DNA of 64,000 bases from Oceanobacillus caeni. Lineage in GTDB: Bacteria; Bacillota; Bacilli; Bacillales; Amphibacillaceae. Of the stretch, positions 8,138 through 20,436 are shown one piece after another. Within the stretch, counting starts at the first letter, position 1; each line of letters starts with the position of its first letter. Location: the NCBI RefSeq assembly GCF_019037185.1, contig NZ_JAHHXM010000006.1:78254-142253 (forward strand), given 5' to 3'. The translations under genes were made by a program, and so were the position numbers. The notes below the pieces were generated by a model. The model was given only the letters and a program-made list of their open reading frames with translations. It searched no databases and had not been told where the DNA came from.

Positions 8138-8392
8138 TTATTTTTTGGAAACAAATTCACATAAATGATCAATTGCATTTTCTTCATCAGGACCATCCGC
8201 AATTAATTTAATTTCTTCTCCACATGCAATAGCTAAACTCATAAGCCCCATTATACTTTTGGCATTTACTTTCTTACTATCTTTCTCTAAAAATAAATGC
8301 GCTGCATAGCGGTTTGCTTCTTGAACAAATTGTGCCGCTGGTCTAGCTTGTAGACCCGACTCTATTTCTACCTTTATCTGTTTTTCAATCAA
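8138..8392 (-). CDS. crh: catabolite repression HPr-like protein Crh
   Basis: 84 residues from the TTG at 8392, chosen because GGGAGG lies 9 nt upstream and because it places Gln at position 15 and Ser at position 46 exactly as in Crh. Gln replaces the PTS phosphorylation His15 (SGLQARPAA), while the HprK target Ser46 (VNAKSIMGL) is kept. Crh-Ser46-P is a CcpA corepressor. Last gene of the rapZ-glmR-whiA-crh cluster. An upstream in-frame start would add 18 residues not found in the family. Confidence 0.93.
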   Translation of the reverse strand: MIEKQIKVEIESGLQARPAAQFVQEANRYAAHLFLEKDSKKVNAKSIMGLMSLAIACGEEIKLIADGPDEENAIDHLCEFVSKK

Positions 8393-8512
8393 ACTTCTCA
8401 TCCTCCCAATTGAGTAAGCGCTAACATTGTTTTTCTTTTGTACCATCCCATGTTGCTAACTATCTAAAAAATTAAATTTTATACTGTAAATTACATGTAT
8501 TATATCATATGT

Positions 8513-8545
8513 AAAGTTAAAAGGAAAATATCCCCTTTTAACTTT
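8513..8545 (-). terminator. hairpin between whiA and crh
   Basis: AAAGTTAAAAGG pairs with CCTTTTAACTTT. It could attenuate transcription from whiA into crh. It is followed upstream (8566-8613) by a degenerate copy of the dispersed hairpin repeat (GATAAGA..TCTTATC arms) just after the whiA stop. Confidence 0.5.
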
Positions 8546-8613
8546 AATATAATCAGAATACACTATTAGCTGGTGACTTATGTAGATAAGATAGTATCAT
8601 ACTTTCTTATCCG

Positions 8614-9555
8614 CTAAACAAATTCACCTTGCTTGATTTTTTCTGCAAACTCATCTATCTTTTTAAGGCGGTGATTTACACCAGATTTGGAAATCTTTCC
8701 ACTTCCAACTAATTCCCCTAATTCTTTTAACGAGACATCTTGGTGCTCGACCCGTAACTTAGCAATCTCTTGCAATTTTTCTGGAAGCTTATCCAGACCA
8801 ACTGTGTTTTCTATAAGTTTTATATTCTCTATCTGACGGAAAGCTGCTCCAATCGTTTTATTTAAATTCGCAGTTTCACAATTCACTAATCGATTAACGG
8901 AATTTCGCATATCCCTTACAATTCGAACATCCTCAAATTTAAATAATGCATTATGTGCTCCTATTATTCCTAGAAACTCAGTAATTTTTTCTGCTTCCTT
9001 CATATAGACAATATAACCTTTTTTCCGTTCTAACGTTCTTGAACGTAAACCATATGAATTAAGTAATTCGAATAACTCATTATTATGATCCTCATAATTA
9101 TTAAAAATCTCTAAATGATAAGATGATGTTTCGGGATTATTAATGGAACCACCAGCTAAAAATGCACCACGTAAATAGGCACGTTTACAACAAGATTTAG
9201 ATAAGTATTTATCAGATATCGTTCTTACAACCGTATATGAATCCTTTAAAATTCCTAACTCCATTAAGAATTCACGTACCTTCTCCTTTAAGCGAACAAT
9301 GTAAACATTATTTTTCTTAAGCTTCATTTTCTTTCTAACAAGTAGCTCTACTGGTGGATCATAATTTGCTTTTATAAGCGTGTATATTCTTCGAGCGATT
9401 GCAGCATTTTCAGTTTGAACATCTAACGTGTATTGTAACCTATTGACAGAAATAACACCGTTCATCCGAATTAATGCAGTTAATTCAGCTTGTTTACAAC
9501 ATTCATCAACTTCTAGGCTTGTCAGTTCTTTCTTTATTTCTGAAGCAAAGGACAT
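8614..9555 (-). CDS. whiA: DNA-binding protein WhiA
   Basis: 313 residues from ATG at 9555 ([15 protein letters not shown]), preceded by GGGAGGGG. N-terminal LAGLIDADG-like fold ([25 protein letters not shown]) and C-terminal helix-turn-helix ([34 protein letters not shown]). Linked in bacilli to cell division and chromosome segregation. Located as in B. subtilis between glmR and crh. Confidence 0.95.
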   Translation of the reverse strand: MSFASEIKKELTSLEVDECCKQAELTALIRMNGVISVNRLQYTLDVQTENAAIARRIYTLIKANYDPPVELLVRKKMKLKKNNVYIVRLKEKVREFLMELGILKDSYTVVRTISDKYLSKSCCKRAYLRGAFLAGGSINNPETSSYHLEIFNNYEDHNNELFELLNSYGLRSRTLERKKGYIVYMKEAEKITEFLGIIGAHNALFKFEDVRIVRDMRNSVNRLVNCETANLNKTIGAAFRQIENIKLIENTVGLDKLPEKLQEIAKLRVEHQDVSLKELGELVGSGKISKSGVNHRLKKIDEFAEKIKQGEFV

Positions 9556-9585
9556 CGTAATCCCCTCCCTTCCTTTTAAGAGGTT

Positions 9586-9687
9586 GTTCAAAAAGTCCGG
9601 TGAAAATGACGCTTCGCATTTCTAGTTGGTAATAGCAGCGTTGCAATAAAACGTTACGCATTTAGCCGACCACGGTCCTTTTTGAAC
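9586..9687. repeat. TTCAAAAAGTCC-bounded inverted repeat element
   Basis: About 102 bp ending in near-perfect inverted repeats GTTCAAAAAGTCCGG and CGGTCCTTTTTGAAC. It fills the gap between glmR and whiA. A related copy is at 12879-12986. Confidence 0.65.
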
Positions 9688-9703
9688 TCGCATTTTATCC
9701 CAA

Positions 9704-10663
9704 TTATTTGTCGATGATCGAAAATAATAGCTTTGCAATTTTTTCTTTATCATGTCTTACGGTCTTATTTGAATGATTAATAATATCTCCTTCAATAATC
9801 TCCAATCCCATATCGACCAATTTTTCAATATCGTATACAACTGGTTCAGCATTTTCTTCTGCATAAATCGCACGAATCGATTGTTCGATAGGTTCGTTAT
9901 GTACAACAATAGAGTCAACACATCCAGTACCAATATGATTCTGAATTGCTTGAATATGATCAGATGCGGTAAAACCAGTAGTTTCCCCAGGTTGCGTCAT
10001 AACGTTACAAATATAAACAACTTTCCCTTGCGTTTCCCTTAATGCAACATCAATTTGCGGGATAATTAAATTGGGCATGATGCTTGTAAATAAACTACCT
10101 GGAGAAATAATGACTAAATCAGCATTCTCGATTGCACGTACAGCATTAGGAAGTGGCTTAATCGGGTTTGGCTCCAAAAATACACGTTCAATTTTTTTAT
10201 TTGCTTTAGGTATATTGGACTCTCCACAAACATATGTCCCATCCGTGAACTTAGCATGTAAAGTCATATTTTGGTTAGAAATCGGGAAAATATCTCCCTT
10301 TACATTGAGTACTCTTGAAATTTCTTGTATTCCATCATAAAAATCACCAGTAATGGAGGTCATTGCGGCTAAGAGTAAATTTCCTAGTGAATGACCTGAT
10401 AAACCATTACCATCAGAAAAACGATGTTGAAAAAGATCAAGTAACATAGGTTCCGCATCAGACAACGCTGCAATTACATTTCTTATATCACCTGGGGCAG
10501 GGATTGCCATTTCGCTTCGAATTCTTCCTGTACTACCACCGTCATCAGCAACGGTAACTAGTGCTGTGAGATCAATTGGCAAATTTTTTAAACCTCTAAG
10601 AAGAACCGGCATACCAGTTCCGCCCCCAATGACAACTACACGTGGTTGCTCTTTCTTCATCAT
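9704..10663 (-). CDS. glmR: gluconeogenesis factor GlmR (YvcK family)
   Basis: About 319 residues from ATG at 10663, which directly follows the rapZ stop. The N terminus VVVIGGGTGMPVLLRGLKN and TVADDGGSTGRIR form the nucleotide-sugar (UDP-GlcNAc) binding site typical of YvcK/CofD-like proteins. Required for growth on gluconeogenic carbon sources and for stimulating GlmS in B. subtilis. An in-frame TTG at 10690 overlapping rapZ is less likely. Confidence 0.92.
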   Translation of the reverse strand: MMKKEQPRVVVIGGGTGMPVLLRGLKNLPIDLTALVTVADDGGSTGRIRSEMAIPAPGDIRNVIAALSDAEPMLLDLFQHRFSDGNGLSGHSLGNLLLAAMTSITGDFYDGIQEISRVLNVKGDIFPISNQNMTLHAKFTDGTYVCGESNIPKANKKIERVFLEPNPIKPLPNAVRAIENADLVIISPGSLFTSIMPNLIIPQIDVALRETQGKVVYICNVMTQPGETTGFTASDHIQAIQNHIGTGCVDSIVVHNEPIEQSIRAIYAEENAEPVVYDIEKLVDMGLEIIEGDIINHSNKTVRHDKEKIAKLLFSIIDK

Positions 10664-10664
10664 G

Positions 10665-11552
10665 TTAGGAGTTTCCCTTTCTTTTATCAATATCGCGATG
10701 ACTTACATGTGTTATATAGCTAGAGGATAGTTCTTTACCGAAGTATTCCGCTAATGCTACGGAACGATGTTGTCCGCCTGTACAACCGATACCTATGACT
10801 AATTGTGTTTTTCCTTCTTTTTTATATTGAGGGAGCATAAACCGTAATAGATCTAAAACTTTTTCAATAAATGTTTGTGTCTCAGACCACTTAAATACGT
10901 AGGAAGAAACCTCTTGATTCAAACCTGTTAACGGTCGTAAATTACCTACATAATGAGGATTTGGTAAAAACCTCACGTCGAATACAAGATCCGCATCAAT
11001 TGGTATTCCATGTTTAAATCCAAAAGAAACCATATGCACAGAGAAAATTTCTTGTTCCTCTTCGGAATATATATTAATAATCTTCTCTCTTAATTCTCTC
11101 GGTTTTAAATTTGTTGTATCAATAATTCGTTGAGCTCTACCACGCAGAAGATCTAGAATTTCTCGCTCTTGTCTGATACCATTAAGCGGTAAACTACCAG
11201 GATCTAGTGGGTGGGAACGTCTTGTTTCTTTGTATCGACTAACTAATTTTTCATCTTTCGCATCAAGAAATAGAATATGTTCATCTAACCATTCTTCTTT
11301 CCCTAAAGATTCCAACGCATCAAATAAGGAGTCAAAAAATTCCCGACCCCTTAAATCCATGACAACTGCAACTTTTTGTATCGTATTAGCGGAATCCTTC
11401 ATTAATTCTAGAAATTTTGGTAATAAAGTAGGGGGTAAATTATCTACACAGTAATATCCTAGATCTTCAAAACTTTGTACAGCTACTGTTTTACCAGCAC
11501 CTGACATTCCAGTAATAATGACTAATTTTGTTTCTGTATTTTTATCGCTCAT
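10665..11552 (-). CDS. rapZ: RNase adapter/nucleotide-binding protein RapZ (YvcJ)
   Basis: 295 residues. Walker A GMSGAGKT near residue 15, DNLPP, and the C-terminal [16 protein letters not shown] signature. GTP/ATP-binding protein; in B. subtilis YvcJ affects competence. RBS AAAGGGG. First gene of the cluster; the yvcI nudix gene found upstream in B. subtilis is absent here. Confidence 0.95.
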   Translation of the reverse strand: MSDKNTETKLVIITGMSGAGKTVAVQSFEDLGYYCVDNLPPTLLPKFLELMKDSANTIQKVAVVMDLRGREFFDSLFDALESLGKEEWLDEHILFLDAKDEKLVSRYKETRRSHPLDPGSLPLNGIRQEREILDLLRGRAQRIIDTTNLKPRELREKIINIYSEEEQEIFSVHMVSFGFKHGIPIDADLVFDVRFLPNPHYVGNLRPLTGLNQEVSSYVFKWSETQTFIEKVLDLLRFMLPQYKKEGKTQLVIGIGCTGGQHRSVALAEYFGKELSSSYITHVSHRDIDKRKGNS

Positions 11553-11746
11553 CCTGTATGTCCCCTTTAAAATACCTTAATGGAAGGATTTTTATCATTA
11601 CGCTAGTTTCATTAATATATTTTATCTTCCTTACATATTATACTATGAATAACACTAAACTTCCATGACAGTAGAGTTTTTGTTTTTTCCTAGTTTTAAC
11701 AATAATAATCATTTGATGTAGAAAATTGTAATAAGTCTTTTTAGAA

Positions 11747-11776
11747 CAAAAAAATGCACAGGTTTCAAACCTGTGC
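11747..11776 (-). terminator. terminator of trxB
   Basis: A 21-nt perfect palindrome (GCACAGGTTT-C-AAACCTGTGC) followed on the minus strand by ATTTTTTT. Confidence 0.9.
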
Positions 11777-11887
11777 CAAGTAACTAATCTATTTATAAAA
11801 GGGGGTCAATTAGTTATTTTAATTGTACCCCATATTTATTTCACCTGTGTTACAGCAGGATTAAAACTTCGTAAAAATCACAATACC

Positions 11888-12868
<981 letters not shown>

Positions 12869-12878
12869 TTAAAGCATG

Positions 12879-12986
12879 TTCAAAAAAGTCCTTCTTTTGA
12901 ACTTGCACTTTCAGTCATCTCTAGCTTATTAAAATAAACGCAGTACGTCTATTATTCTGCTCATTGGCTTTTCGGACTTATTTAAC
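12879..12986. repeat. TTCAAAAAGTCC-bounded element, second copy
   Basis: Begins GTTCAAAAAAGTCC (12879) and ends in TTCGGACTTATTTAAC, whose complement resembles the left end. Its right end overlaps the last codons of the TPR gene. The interior differs from the copy at 9586-9687. Confidence 0.5.
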
Positions 12987-13980
12987 AATTCCAAGGCCCT
13001 TTTTCCTTAGATAAATGTGGATGTAAGTGACACCCTTCTTTCCATAACTCTATGGATTTAGATGGCTCTCCTAGGTGATAAGCAGTAGTACTGTACCAGC
13101 GATAATAAGAGGAGTGATTTTTCACTTTTCCTTTTGCAATTGAGCGAAATCGAAGGTATGCTTCCTCAAAATTTGCAGTACGAGCTAACGTAACCGCTAT
13201 TTTTAGCTTTTGCTGTTCATGTATTGGGTATACATTACTTATAGCTTGAATAAATGGATCACTTTTTTCGTTTTGACCTAATTCATAATAAAAGATTGCT
13301 AAATTCGTTAGGCTATATAATGAAGTTGGGTCTTCTTCAAATAGTTCTAATTCCTTCTGTAAAGCCTCTTCCCTTCGACCTGAAAAGAATAACGCTCGCG
13401 CGTAGTCATGTTTTGGAATTTCATGATTCGGAAATAGTTCAACCATTTTTTCTATAACCGGTAATGCCTTATCCCATTCCATCTTTTCCATATAAAAAAA
13501 GGCAGTTTCTTGATAAATAAGAAGCTCATCCTCATCTTCTAAATCAAATTCATCCAATTCTTCGTCATCAATTTCAATCAACTCTAATAACTGTTTGGCA
13601 TCATCACTAAAATCGCCATTTGGTTCTTTATCAAGATATGAAGTTGCATATTTTTTCGCGTCATTTAATAGTCCTAAATGCGCATAATTATTAGCAATTA
13701 AATAATAACAATCAATATAATCACTTGATTGTAATACGTTTGTTAATAATTGATTGGCTGCATGATACGCACCAATTTCAGTATATATAATAGACATCTG
13801 ACATTGATATAATGGTTCATTTGGCTTTTGTTCGACAGCCTTTTTCATCCATTTTAATGCAATATCAAATTTCCGATTACGGAATGCCTCAACACCTTTT
13901 GTAAAATAAAAATCACCATCTGGAATATAAGGGACGATATTATTTACTTTATTCTTTTCTTTATTTGTTACATGTGACAT
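12982..13980 (-). CDS. tetratricopeptide repeat protein
   Basis: 332 residues from the ATG at 13980 (MSHVTNKEKNK) with a GGGGGGA site; the longer in-frame start lacks one. At least four TPR-like helical pairs are visible, such as FTKGVEAFRNRKFDIALKWM, then AFFYMEKMEWDKALPVIEKM, with an acidic linker (EIDDEELDEFDLEDEDE) in the middle. Cytoplasmic scaffold of unknown partner; it sits by trxB as TPR genes do in bacilli. Confidence 0.85.
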   Translation of the reverse strand: MSHVTNKEKNKVNNIVPYIPDGDFYFTKGVEAFRNRKFDIALKWMKKAVEQKPNEPLYQCQMSIIYTEIGAYHAANQLLTNVLQSSDYIDCYYLIANNYAHLGLLNDAKKYATSYLDKEPNGDFSDDAKQLLELIEIDDEELDEFDLEDEDELLIYQETAFFYMEKMEWDKALPVIEKMVELFPNHEIPKHDYARALFFSGRREEALQKELELFEEDPTSLYSLTNLAIFYYELGQNEKSDPFIQAISNVYPIHEQQKLKIAVTLARTANFEEAYLRFRSIAKGKVKNHSSYYRWYSTTAYHLGEPSKSIELWKEGCHLHPHLSKEKGPWNC

Positions 13981-14092
13981 GTGTATCCCCCTATTTTTCG
14001 AACATACGAAAAAAGTATACCATATATAATCTTCTAAATATATACCTAGTTCTTGGATAATCATTTAAGCCTTTTCGAATACTTGGTGTTAC

Positions 14093-14131
14093 AAATCTAA
14101 AAGGACAGCCATAACGGCTGCCCTTTTAGAT
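14093..14131 (-). terminator. terminator of glpD
   Basis: AAATCTAAAAGG.CAGCC pairs with GGCTGCCCTTTTAGATTT around a 5-nt loop, 22 bp after the glpD stop. Confidence 0.85.
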
Positions 14132-14152
14132 TTGGATTTAGGTAAAGAGACA

Positions 14153-15823
14153 TTATTCCTTTATTGGGTGTACAGCTTCATAAAGTAATTGATCTAATTC
14201 TTTGGTGTACACTTCCTTTTGTTCCTTACTCCATTTTAGAACTTTTTCCATATAATTGATGACAGTTTCTTTATGTTGATGCACCCAATTTATATCAAAG
14301 AACAATGCACCTGTTCTCCGGATGAAAAAGTCAATAGGTTTATAAACTAATTCATGTTCAATTCCATAAACAATCATTGCGAACACGTCAGGGTCGATAT
14401 TTTCCTCCTTAGCTTCCTCAGAGCGGTTTTGATATACATCAAAAACTAAATCTACATTTGTACCATATTTTTGAACAAGTTTTAATGCAGTTTCCTTATC
14501 TAAACCTAAGTTTATTCCTTCTCTAACTTTTTGCTCTTTAAAACGGTCGAACCCTTTAGAACCACCTATGTCTCCACCAGATATCGGCATTTTTTCTGTA
14601 TCAGATTCAGGATAAAGTATTCCTTCTTCTTCCTTTAATTGTTTTACGACTGTGTCGACAGCTTGTTCCGCCATTTTCCGATATCCGGTTAATTTTCCGC
14701 CTGCCATGGATATAAGTCCAGAATCTGAGATAAAGATTTCATCTTTCCTAGAGATTTCACTCGGACTATTACCTTTACCTTCTTCCGCAATTAACGGCCG
14801 TAATCCAGCCCAACTTGATTCAATATCATTTGGTCCTATATTCAGTGATGGGAACATATAGTTTATTGCCTCAAGTAAATAATCTCTGTCCTTGTCTGTT
14901 ATTTGTGGATGTGCAATATCACCCTGATAGGTTGTATCCGTTGTTCCGACATATGTTTTATTTTCACGCGGTATTGCAAAAACCATCCGACCATCAGGAG
15001 TGTCAAAATATATCGCCTGTTTAAGTGGAAAAACTTCTTTTGGTATTACTAAATGAACACCTTTTGTTAAATGTAATGCTTTTCCTTTTTTAGATCCATC
15101 CATTTCTCTTAAATTATCTACCCATGGTCCACCTGCATTAATTACCTTTTTCGCAAATACCTCATGTTTTTCACCAGTAATTTGGTCTTCCACAACTACA
15201 CCAATTATTTTTTTAGATCCATCGTAAAGTAATTCCACTACTTTTGCATAATTTATTGCATGGACACCTTTTTCAACGGCTTTTTTCATTACTTCAATGG
15301 TTAATCGGGCATCATCTGTCTTATATTCCACATAATACCCTGCACCTTTTAGGCCTTGGTCTTTTACTAGTGGTTCTTTTTTCAACGCCTCATCCGCGCT
15401 TAACATTTTTCGACGTTCTTGTTTTTTTACGCCAGCAAGAAAGTCATAAACCCGAAGTCCAATATTTGTTGTAAACGGACCAAATGTGCCACCTTTATGA
15501 AATGGGAGCATCATCCATTCTGGTGTTGTTACATGTGGCCCATTTTCATAAACAATCGCTCTTTCTTTCCCAACTTCGGCTACAATTTTTATTTCAAATT
15601 GTTTTAAATAACGAAGACCACCATGAACAAGTTTCGTGGAACGACTTGAAGTACCTGCAGCGAAATCTTGCATCTCAACTAGTCCCGTTTTTAATCCTCT
15701 TGTTACAGCATCCAATGAAATTCCTGCTCCAGTAATCCCACCACCAATTACTAAAAGATCTAATTTTTCTTTTTCTAGATTATGAAATATATCTTCACGT
15801 TTATAGCTTGAAAAGTTATTCAT
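14153..15823 (-). CDS. glpD: aerobic glycerol-3-phosphate dehydrogenase
   Basis: 556 residues. FAD-binding LLVIGGGITGAGISLDAVTRGL at the N terminus, GTSSRSTKLVHGGLRYL, and the DAO C-terminal region. Membrane-associated; oxidises glycerol-3-phosphate to dihydroxyacetone phosphate and passes electrons to quinone. RBS AAGGAG. Has its own promoter and a GlpP-type leader terminator. Confidence 0.97.
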   Translation of the reverse strand: MNNFSSYKREDIFHNLEKEKLDLLVIGGGITGAGISLDAVTRGLKTGLVEMQDFAAGTSSRSTKLVHGGLRYLKQFEIKIVAEVGKERAIVYENGPHVTTPEWMMLPFHKGGTFGPFTTNIGLRVYDFLAGVKKQERRKMLSADEALKKEPLVKDQGLKGAGYYVEYKTDDARLTIEVMKKAVEKGVHAINYAKVVELLYDGSKKIIGVVVEDQITGEKHEVFAKKVINAGGPWVDNLREMDGSKKGKALHLTKGVHLVIPKEVFPLKQAIYFDTPDGRMVFAIPRENKTYVGTTDTTYQGDIAHPQITDKDRDYLLEAINYMFPSLNIGPNDIESSWAGLRPLIAEEGKGNSPSEISRKDEIFISDSGLISMAGGKLTGYRKMAEQAVDTVVKQLKEEEGILYPESDTEKMPISGGDIGGSKGFDRFKEQKVREGINLGLDKETALKLVQKYGTNVDLVFDVYQNRSEEAKEENIDPDVFAMIVYGIEHELVYKPIDFFIRRTGALFFDINWVHQHKETVINYMEKVLKWSKEQKEVYTKELDQLLYEAVHPIKE

Positions 15824-15872
15824 TGTCTACACTCCTTATAGGTAGTATTACCAATTTTGAAAAACTCTACCC

Positions 15873-15936
15873 AAAAAAAGAACCACAAACAGACTAATGC
15901 CATTGCATTAGTTGCTTGCGGTTCTCCATCTCTCCG
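15873..15936 (-). promoter_or_regulatory. GlpP-type antitermination leader of glpD
   Basis: In transcript order: CGGAGAGATGGAG box (15924-15936), then a long stem starting GAACCGCAAGC and closing GTTTGTGGTTC, then T7 (15873-15879). The 13-nt box recurs in the glpF leader with one change. GlpP with glycerol-3-phosphate is expected to prevent termination. Confidence 0.85.
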
Positions 15937-15958
15937 AGCAGATTATTAACTTACCATT

Positions 15959-15987
15959 AGTATAGCACCATTTGATATAACATTCAA
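15959..15987 (-). promoter_or_regulatory. sigma-A promoter of glpD
   Basis: TTGAAT and TATACT on the minus strand with a 17-bp spacer, about 20 bp before the leader box. Confidence 0.8.
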
Positions 15988-16046
15988 CAGCAATTTCTCT
16001 TATATTTGGTACTTAAAAGTCTTTACTACACCTATATACTTCTAAA

Positions 16047-17543
<1,497 letters not shown>

Positions 17544-17555
17544 CTACACTCCTAA

Positions 17556-18374
17556 CTAATTGTTTTTAGCTGATATTATTTCTTTCTTTTTCAATTCAAT
17601 ATTTGCAGCGACAATTACTATTAAGGCTACAAAAACACTTAATACCCAGAACATCACGGAAAAATTCCCTAGAAATATCGCATTATAAAATAGGGCGCCA
17701 TAAACACCACCAATTATTGGACCAAAGACAGGAACCCAAGCATACCCCCAGTCCGATTTACCTTTCCCTGGTATCGGTAGAATTGCATGAGCAATTCTCG
17801 GTCCTAGGTCACGAGCCGGGTTAATTGCGTATCCCGTTGTACCACCTAATGACATTCCAATTGCTACAATTAAAGCACCAACAATAATCGGATTTAATCC
17901 TTCTGTAATTTCATTTGCACCAATAAACATCAGTCCCATCATTAAGACAAATGTACCAATTATCTCACTAACCAAATTGGATAGAGGGCTTCGTATTGCT
18001 GGATCTGTTGCGAACACTCCTAATTTCGCTCCTTTATCCTTTGTTGCCTTCCAATGTGGCAAATAGTTTAGAAAAACAATAACCGCTCCAATAAATGCAC
18101 CAATCATTTGTGCTGTAATATAAAGTGGGACCTTTGCCCACGGGAATTCACCAGCTGCTGCAAACCCTAATGTTACAGCAGGATTGATATGGGCACCAGT
18201 AAATTTACCTACTGCATAAACCCCCATTGTCACAGCAAGACCCCAGCCAATGGTAACCACTACCCAACCAGAATTCTCGGCTTTCGTCTTTTTTAATACT
18301 ACACCACCTACGACACCTCCACCGAAAATAATAACGATCATAGTTCCTATAAGTTCAGCCAGAAATTCTGACAT
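17556..18374 (-). CDS. glpF: glycerol uptake facilitator
   Basis: 272 residues from the ATG at 18374, which has GGAGG at proper distance; the upstream ATG at 18383 is too close to it. MIP-family channel with both NPA boxes (HINPAVTLG and AINPARDLGPR; the Asp after the second NPAR marks glycerol facilitators) and six membrane helices. Confidence 0.95.
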   Translation of the reverse strand: MSEFLAELIGTMIVIIFGGGVVGGVVLKKTKAENSGWVVVTIGWGLAVTMGVYAVGKFTGAHINPAVTLGFAAAGEFPWAKVPLYITAQMIGAFIGAVIVFLNYLPHWKATKDKGAKLGVFATDPAIRSPLSNLVSEIIGTFVLMMGLMFIGANEITEGLNPIIVGALIVAIGMSLGGTTGYAINPARDLGPRIAHAILPIPGKGKSDWGYAWVPVFGPIIGGVYGALFYNAIFLGNFSVMFWVLSVFVALIVIVAANIELKKKEIISAKNN

Positions 18375-18570
18375 TTCTACCATACCTCCGTTTCTTAGAT
18401 GTATCTATAAGCAAGTTATGTTATTTTGAAAAACTTTATTCACTCGTCCTTTAACGAATCCATAATGTTTTTCCTACAGAGAAATATAAAGATTGAACTT
18501 ATTAATCCTTTTGTTTTACTTGAAACGTTAAAATGTTAGCGTCGCTTGCTAAATTTCCCTAACGTGAAAT

Positions 18571-18645
18571 AAAAAGAGCCCACACTAATTATTCATACCC
18601 TTTTTTTATAAAAGTACGATAAACGTGTGGGACTCCATTTCTCCG
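18571..18645 (-). promoter_or_regulatory. GlpP-type antitermination leader of glpFK
   Basis: Transcript order: CGGAGAAATGGAG (18633-18645), stem GAGTCCCACAC / GTGTGGGCTC, then TTTTTATTT. It matches the glpD leader box except for one R position. Confidence 0.85.
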
Positions 18646-18668
18646 TCACAATATTAACTTATGTTTAG

Positions 18669-18697
18669 ATGTTACTACACACTGAAAACGTTGTCAA
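18669..18697 (-). promoter_or_regulatory. sigma-A promoter of glpFK
   Basis: TTGACA (18697-18692) and TAACAT (18674-18669) on the minus strand, 17-bp spacer. A cre overlaps the -35. Confidence 0.7.
18683..18696. promoter_or_regulatory. perfect cre site in glpF promoter
   Basis: TGAAAACGTTGTCA fits TGWAANCGNTNWCA at all 14 positions and covers the -35 element, so CcpA should repress glpFK directly. Confidence 0.85.
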
Positions 18698-18717
18698 TAA
18701 TAAAATATTATTTCTTA

Positions 18718-19275
18718 TTATGATAAATGCCATAAATTCTTTCTTGAAGTTGAAACAGCAATTGCTCCTGCATCATACGCTGCCTTTACATCATTTGAGC
18801 TTGTTACTAACCCTCCCGCTATGATAGGAAGATTTGTTTTATCATAAATTTGTTTAATGATGCTTGGCATGATACCTGGAAGCACCTCAACACAATCGGG
18901 TTTAATACGATTAATCAATTTCAAATTATTTTCAAGTGCGATACTATCTAACAAAAACATACGTTGAATCGCTAATAATTGGTGTTTTTTTGCTAACGTA
19001 ACCACATTTCCTCTGGTAGATAAAATACCATCTGGTTTCATTTCATGTACCAAAAATTCCATTCCATAGTCATCTGACTTTAGGCCATGGATTAAATCAA
19101 AATGAACAAGCACATTTTTATTTGCCTTTTTCGCATAATGTATCATACTCTTCAATTGACTAATTCTAGTTTCTAAAAAAACAACTGTGTCAAATGGTGT
19201 CTCAATGGCTAATTCAAATTCTTTCATTTTTCTTACTGCTGGTATAATACCAGTAGGAATTTCCAACCTTTTCAC
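18718..19275 (-). CDS. glpP: glycerol-3-phosphate-responsive antiterminator
   Basis: 185 residues. TIM-barrel RNA-binding protein with VLVHFDLIHGLKSDDYG, GILSTRGNV, VEVLPGIMPSII and IIAGGLVTSSNDV, conserved in GlpP. Binds the leaders of glpFK and glpD. The GTG start follows the yvoF stop codon directly; a TTG four codons in (LEIPTG) with AGGTG is an alternative. Its linkage to the targets supports the call. Confidence 0.93.
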   Translation of the reverse strand: MKRLEIPTGIIPAVRKMKEFELAIETPFDTVVFLETRISQLKSMIHYAKKANKNVLVHFDLIHGLKSDDYGMEFLVHEMKPDGILSTRGNVVTLAKKHQLLAIQRMFLLDSIALENNLKLINRIKPDCVEVLPGIMPSIIKQIYDKTNLPIIAGGLVTSSNDVKAAYDAGAIAVSTSRKNLWHLS

Positions 19276-19797
19276 CTACTCTTCTCTTAAGCTAACTTTT
19301 CTTTTTTCCATTTCCTCTTTTGTATAAATAATTTTCATTGGGTTCCCTCCAACGAATGCACCTTCAGGGACATCTTTATGAACAACTGATCCTGCAGAGA
19401 CAATGGCACGGTCGCCGATGGTCACTCCAGGAAGAATGGTAGAATTTGCTCCGATCATAACTTCATCACCAATGATGACCTCTCCCACACGATATTCATC
19501 AATTAAATATTCATGCGCTAAAATAGTTGAGTTATATCCGATAATACTATTTTTACCAACCGTGATTTTTTCGGGATACATAATGTCTGGGACAACCATA
19601 AAGGCAAAGGCTGTTTTATCGCCAATTTTCATATGCAACAACATGCGGTACATCCAGTTCTTTAAACGCATAAACGGGGTATATCTTCCAATAATGATAA
19701 CAACCGTATTTTTAAATACTTTAAAGAAAGAAATCGTTTGATATATTTGCCATAAGGAATTTGAATTCTGTACTGGGTATCGCTTCGTTTTACGCAT
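19276..19797 (-). CDS. yvoF: left-handed beta-helix acetyltransferase (YvoF-like)
   Basis: 173 residues. Hexapeptide repeats (VGKNSIIGYNSTILAHEYLI, IGDEVMIGANSTILPGVTIGDRAIVSAGSVV) and C-terminal VGGNPMKIIYT, the CoA-binding end of the NodL/LacA/Maa class. Acceptor unknown. Follows ppaX by one stop/start junction, as yvoF does in B. subtilis. Confidence 0.85.
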   Translation of the reverse strand: MRKTKRYPVQNSNSLWQIYQTISFFKVFKNTVVIIIGRYTPFMRLKNWMYRMLLHMKIGDKTAFAFMVVPDIMYPEKITVGKNSIIGYNSTILAHEYLIDEYRVGEVIIGDEVMIGANSTILPGVTIGDRAIVSAGSVVHKDVPEGAFVGGNPMKIIYTKEEMEKRKVSLREE

Positions 19798-20436
19798 TTA
19801 TTCGACTCCTACGATTTTTAATAAATCACGCATATCTTCTAACATATAAGTTGGATTATACTTCATTAACCGCTCTTTTCCTTTAAAGGACCATGCCACT
19901 CCTGCTGTTTTCACTCCCGCATTTTTACCTGCTTCAATATCGTGAGAATTATCTCCAACCATTAATGTCGTTGTTGAATCTGCATCTAATTGTTTCATCG
20001 CCTTCATCACAGGTTCAGGATGTGGTTTGGAATGTGAAACATCATCAAGTGTCACGATTGTATCGAAATAATCTTCTATACCTACTATACTAAGTCCGCG
20101 ATGGACACTATCGTTCATTTTCGTTGTCACAATCCCTAGCTGGAAGCCTTTTTCTTTAAGTATATCTAATACTTCTACTACATTCGGAAAAGCCTTTACA
20201 TAATGATCGTGTTCCCTTAAGTTATGTTCTCGATAAACATCGATCATTTCTTCCACACGGTCTTTATCAATGTTTGAAAAAGTTTCCCTTAATGGTGGTC
20301 CATTAAACTCTATAATTTCCTCTCTTGTATAAGGTAAATTATAATGTTTAAACGTATGGGTAAAAGAAGCAATGATTAGTTCATTTGTATCAATTAATGT
20401 TCCGTCTAAATCAAATAGTATGGTATGTATGCTCAT
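19798..20436 (-). CDS. ppaX: pyrophosphatase PpaX
   Basis: 212 residues, HAD superfamily: FDLDGTLIDT (nucleophile Asp), GIVTTK, and MVGDNSHDIEAGKNAG. In B. subtilis it hydrolyses the pyrophosphate made by HprK phosphorolysis of HPr-Ser-P, and hprK lies upstream in the same run of genes. Overlaps the end of yvoD by 26 bp. Confidence 0.92.
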   Translation of the reverse strand: MSIHTILFDLDGTLIDTNELIIASFTHTFKHYNLPYTREEIIEFNGPPLRETFSNIDKDRVEEMIDVYREHNLREHDHYVKAFPNVVEVLDILKEKGFQLGIVTTKMNDSVHRGLSIVGIEDYFDTIVTLDDVSHSKPHPEPVMKAMKQLDADSTTTLMVGDNSHDIEAGKNAGVKTAGVAWSFKGKERLMKYNPTYMLEDMRDLLKIVGVE

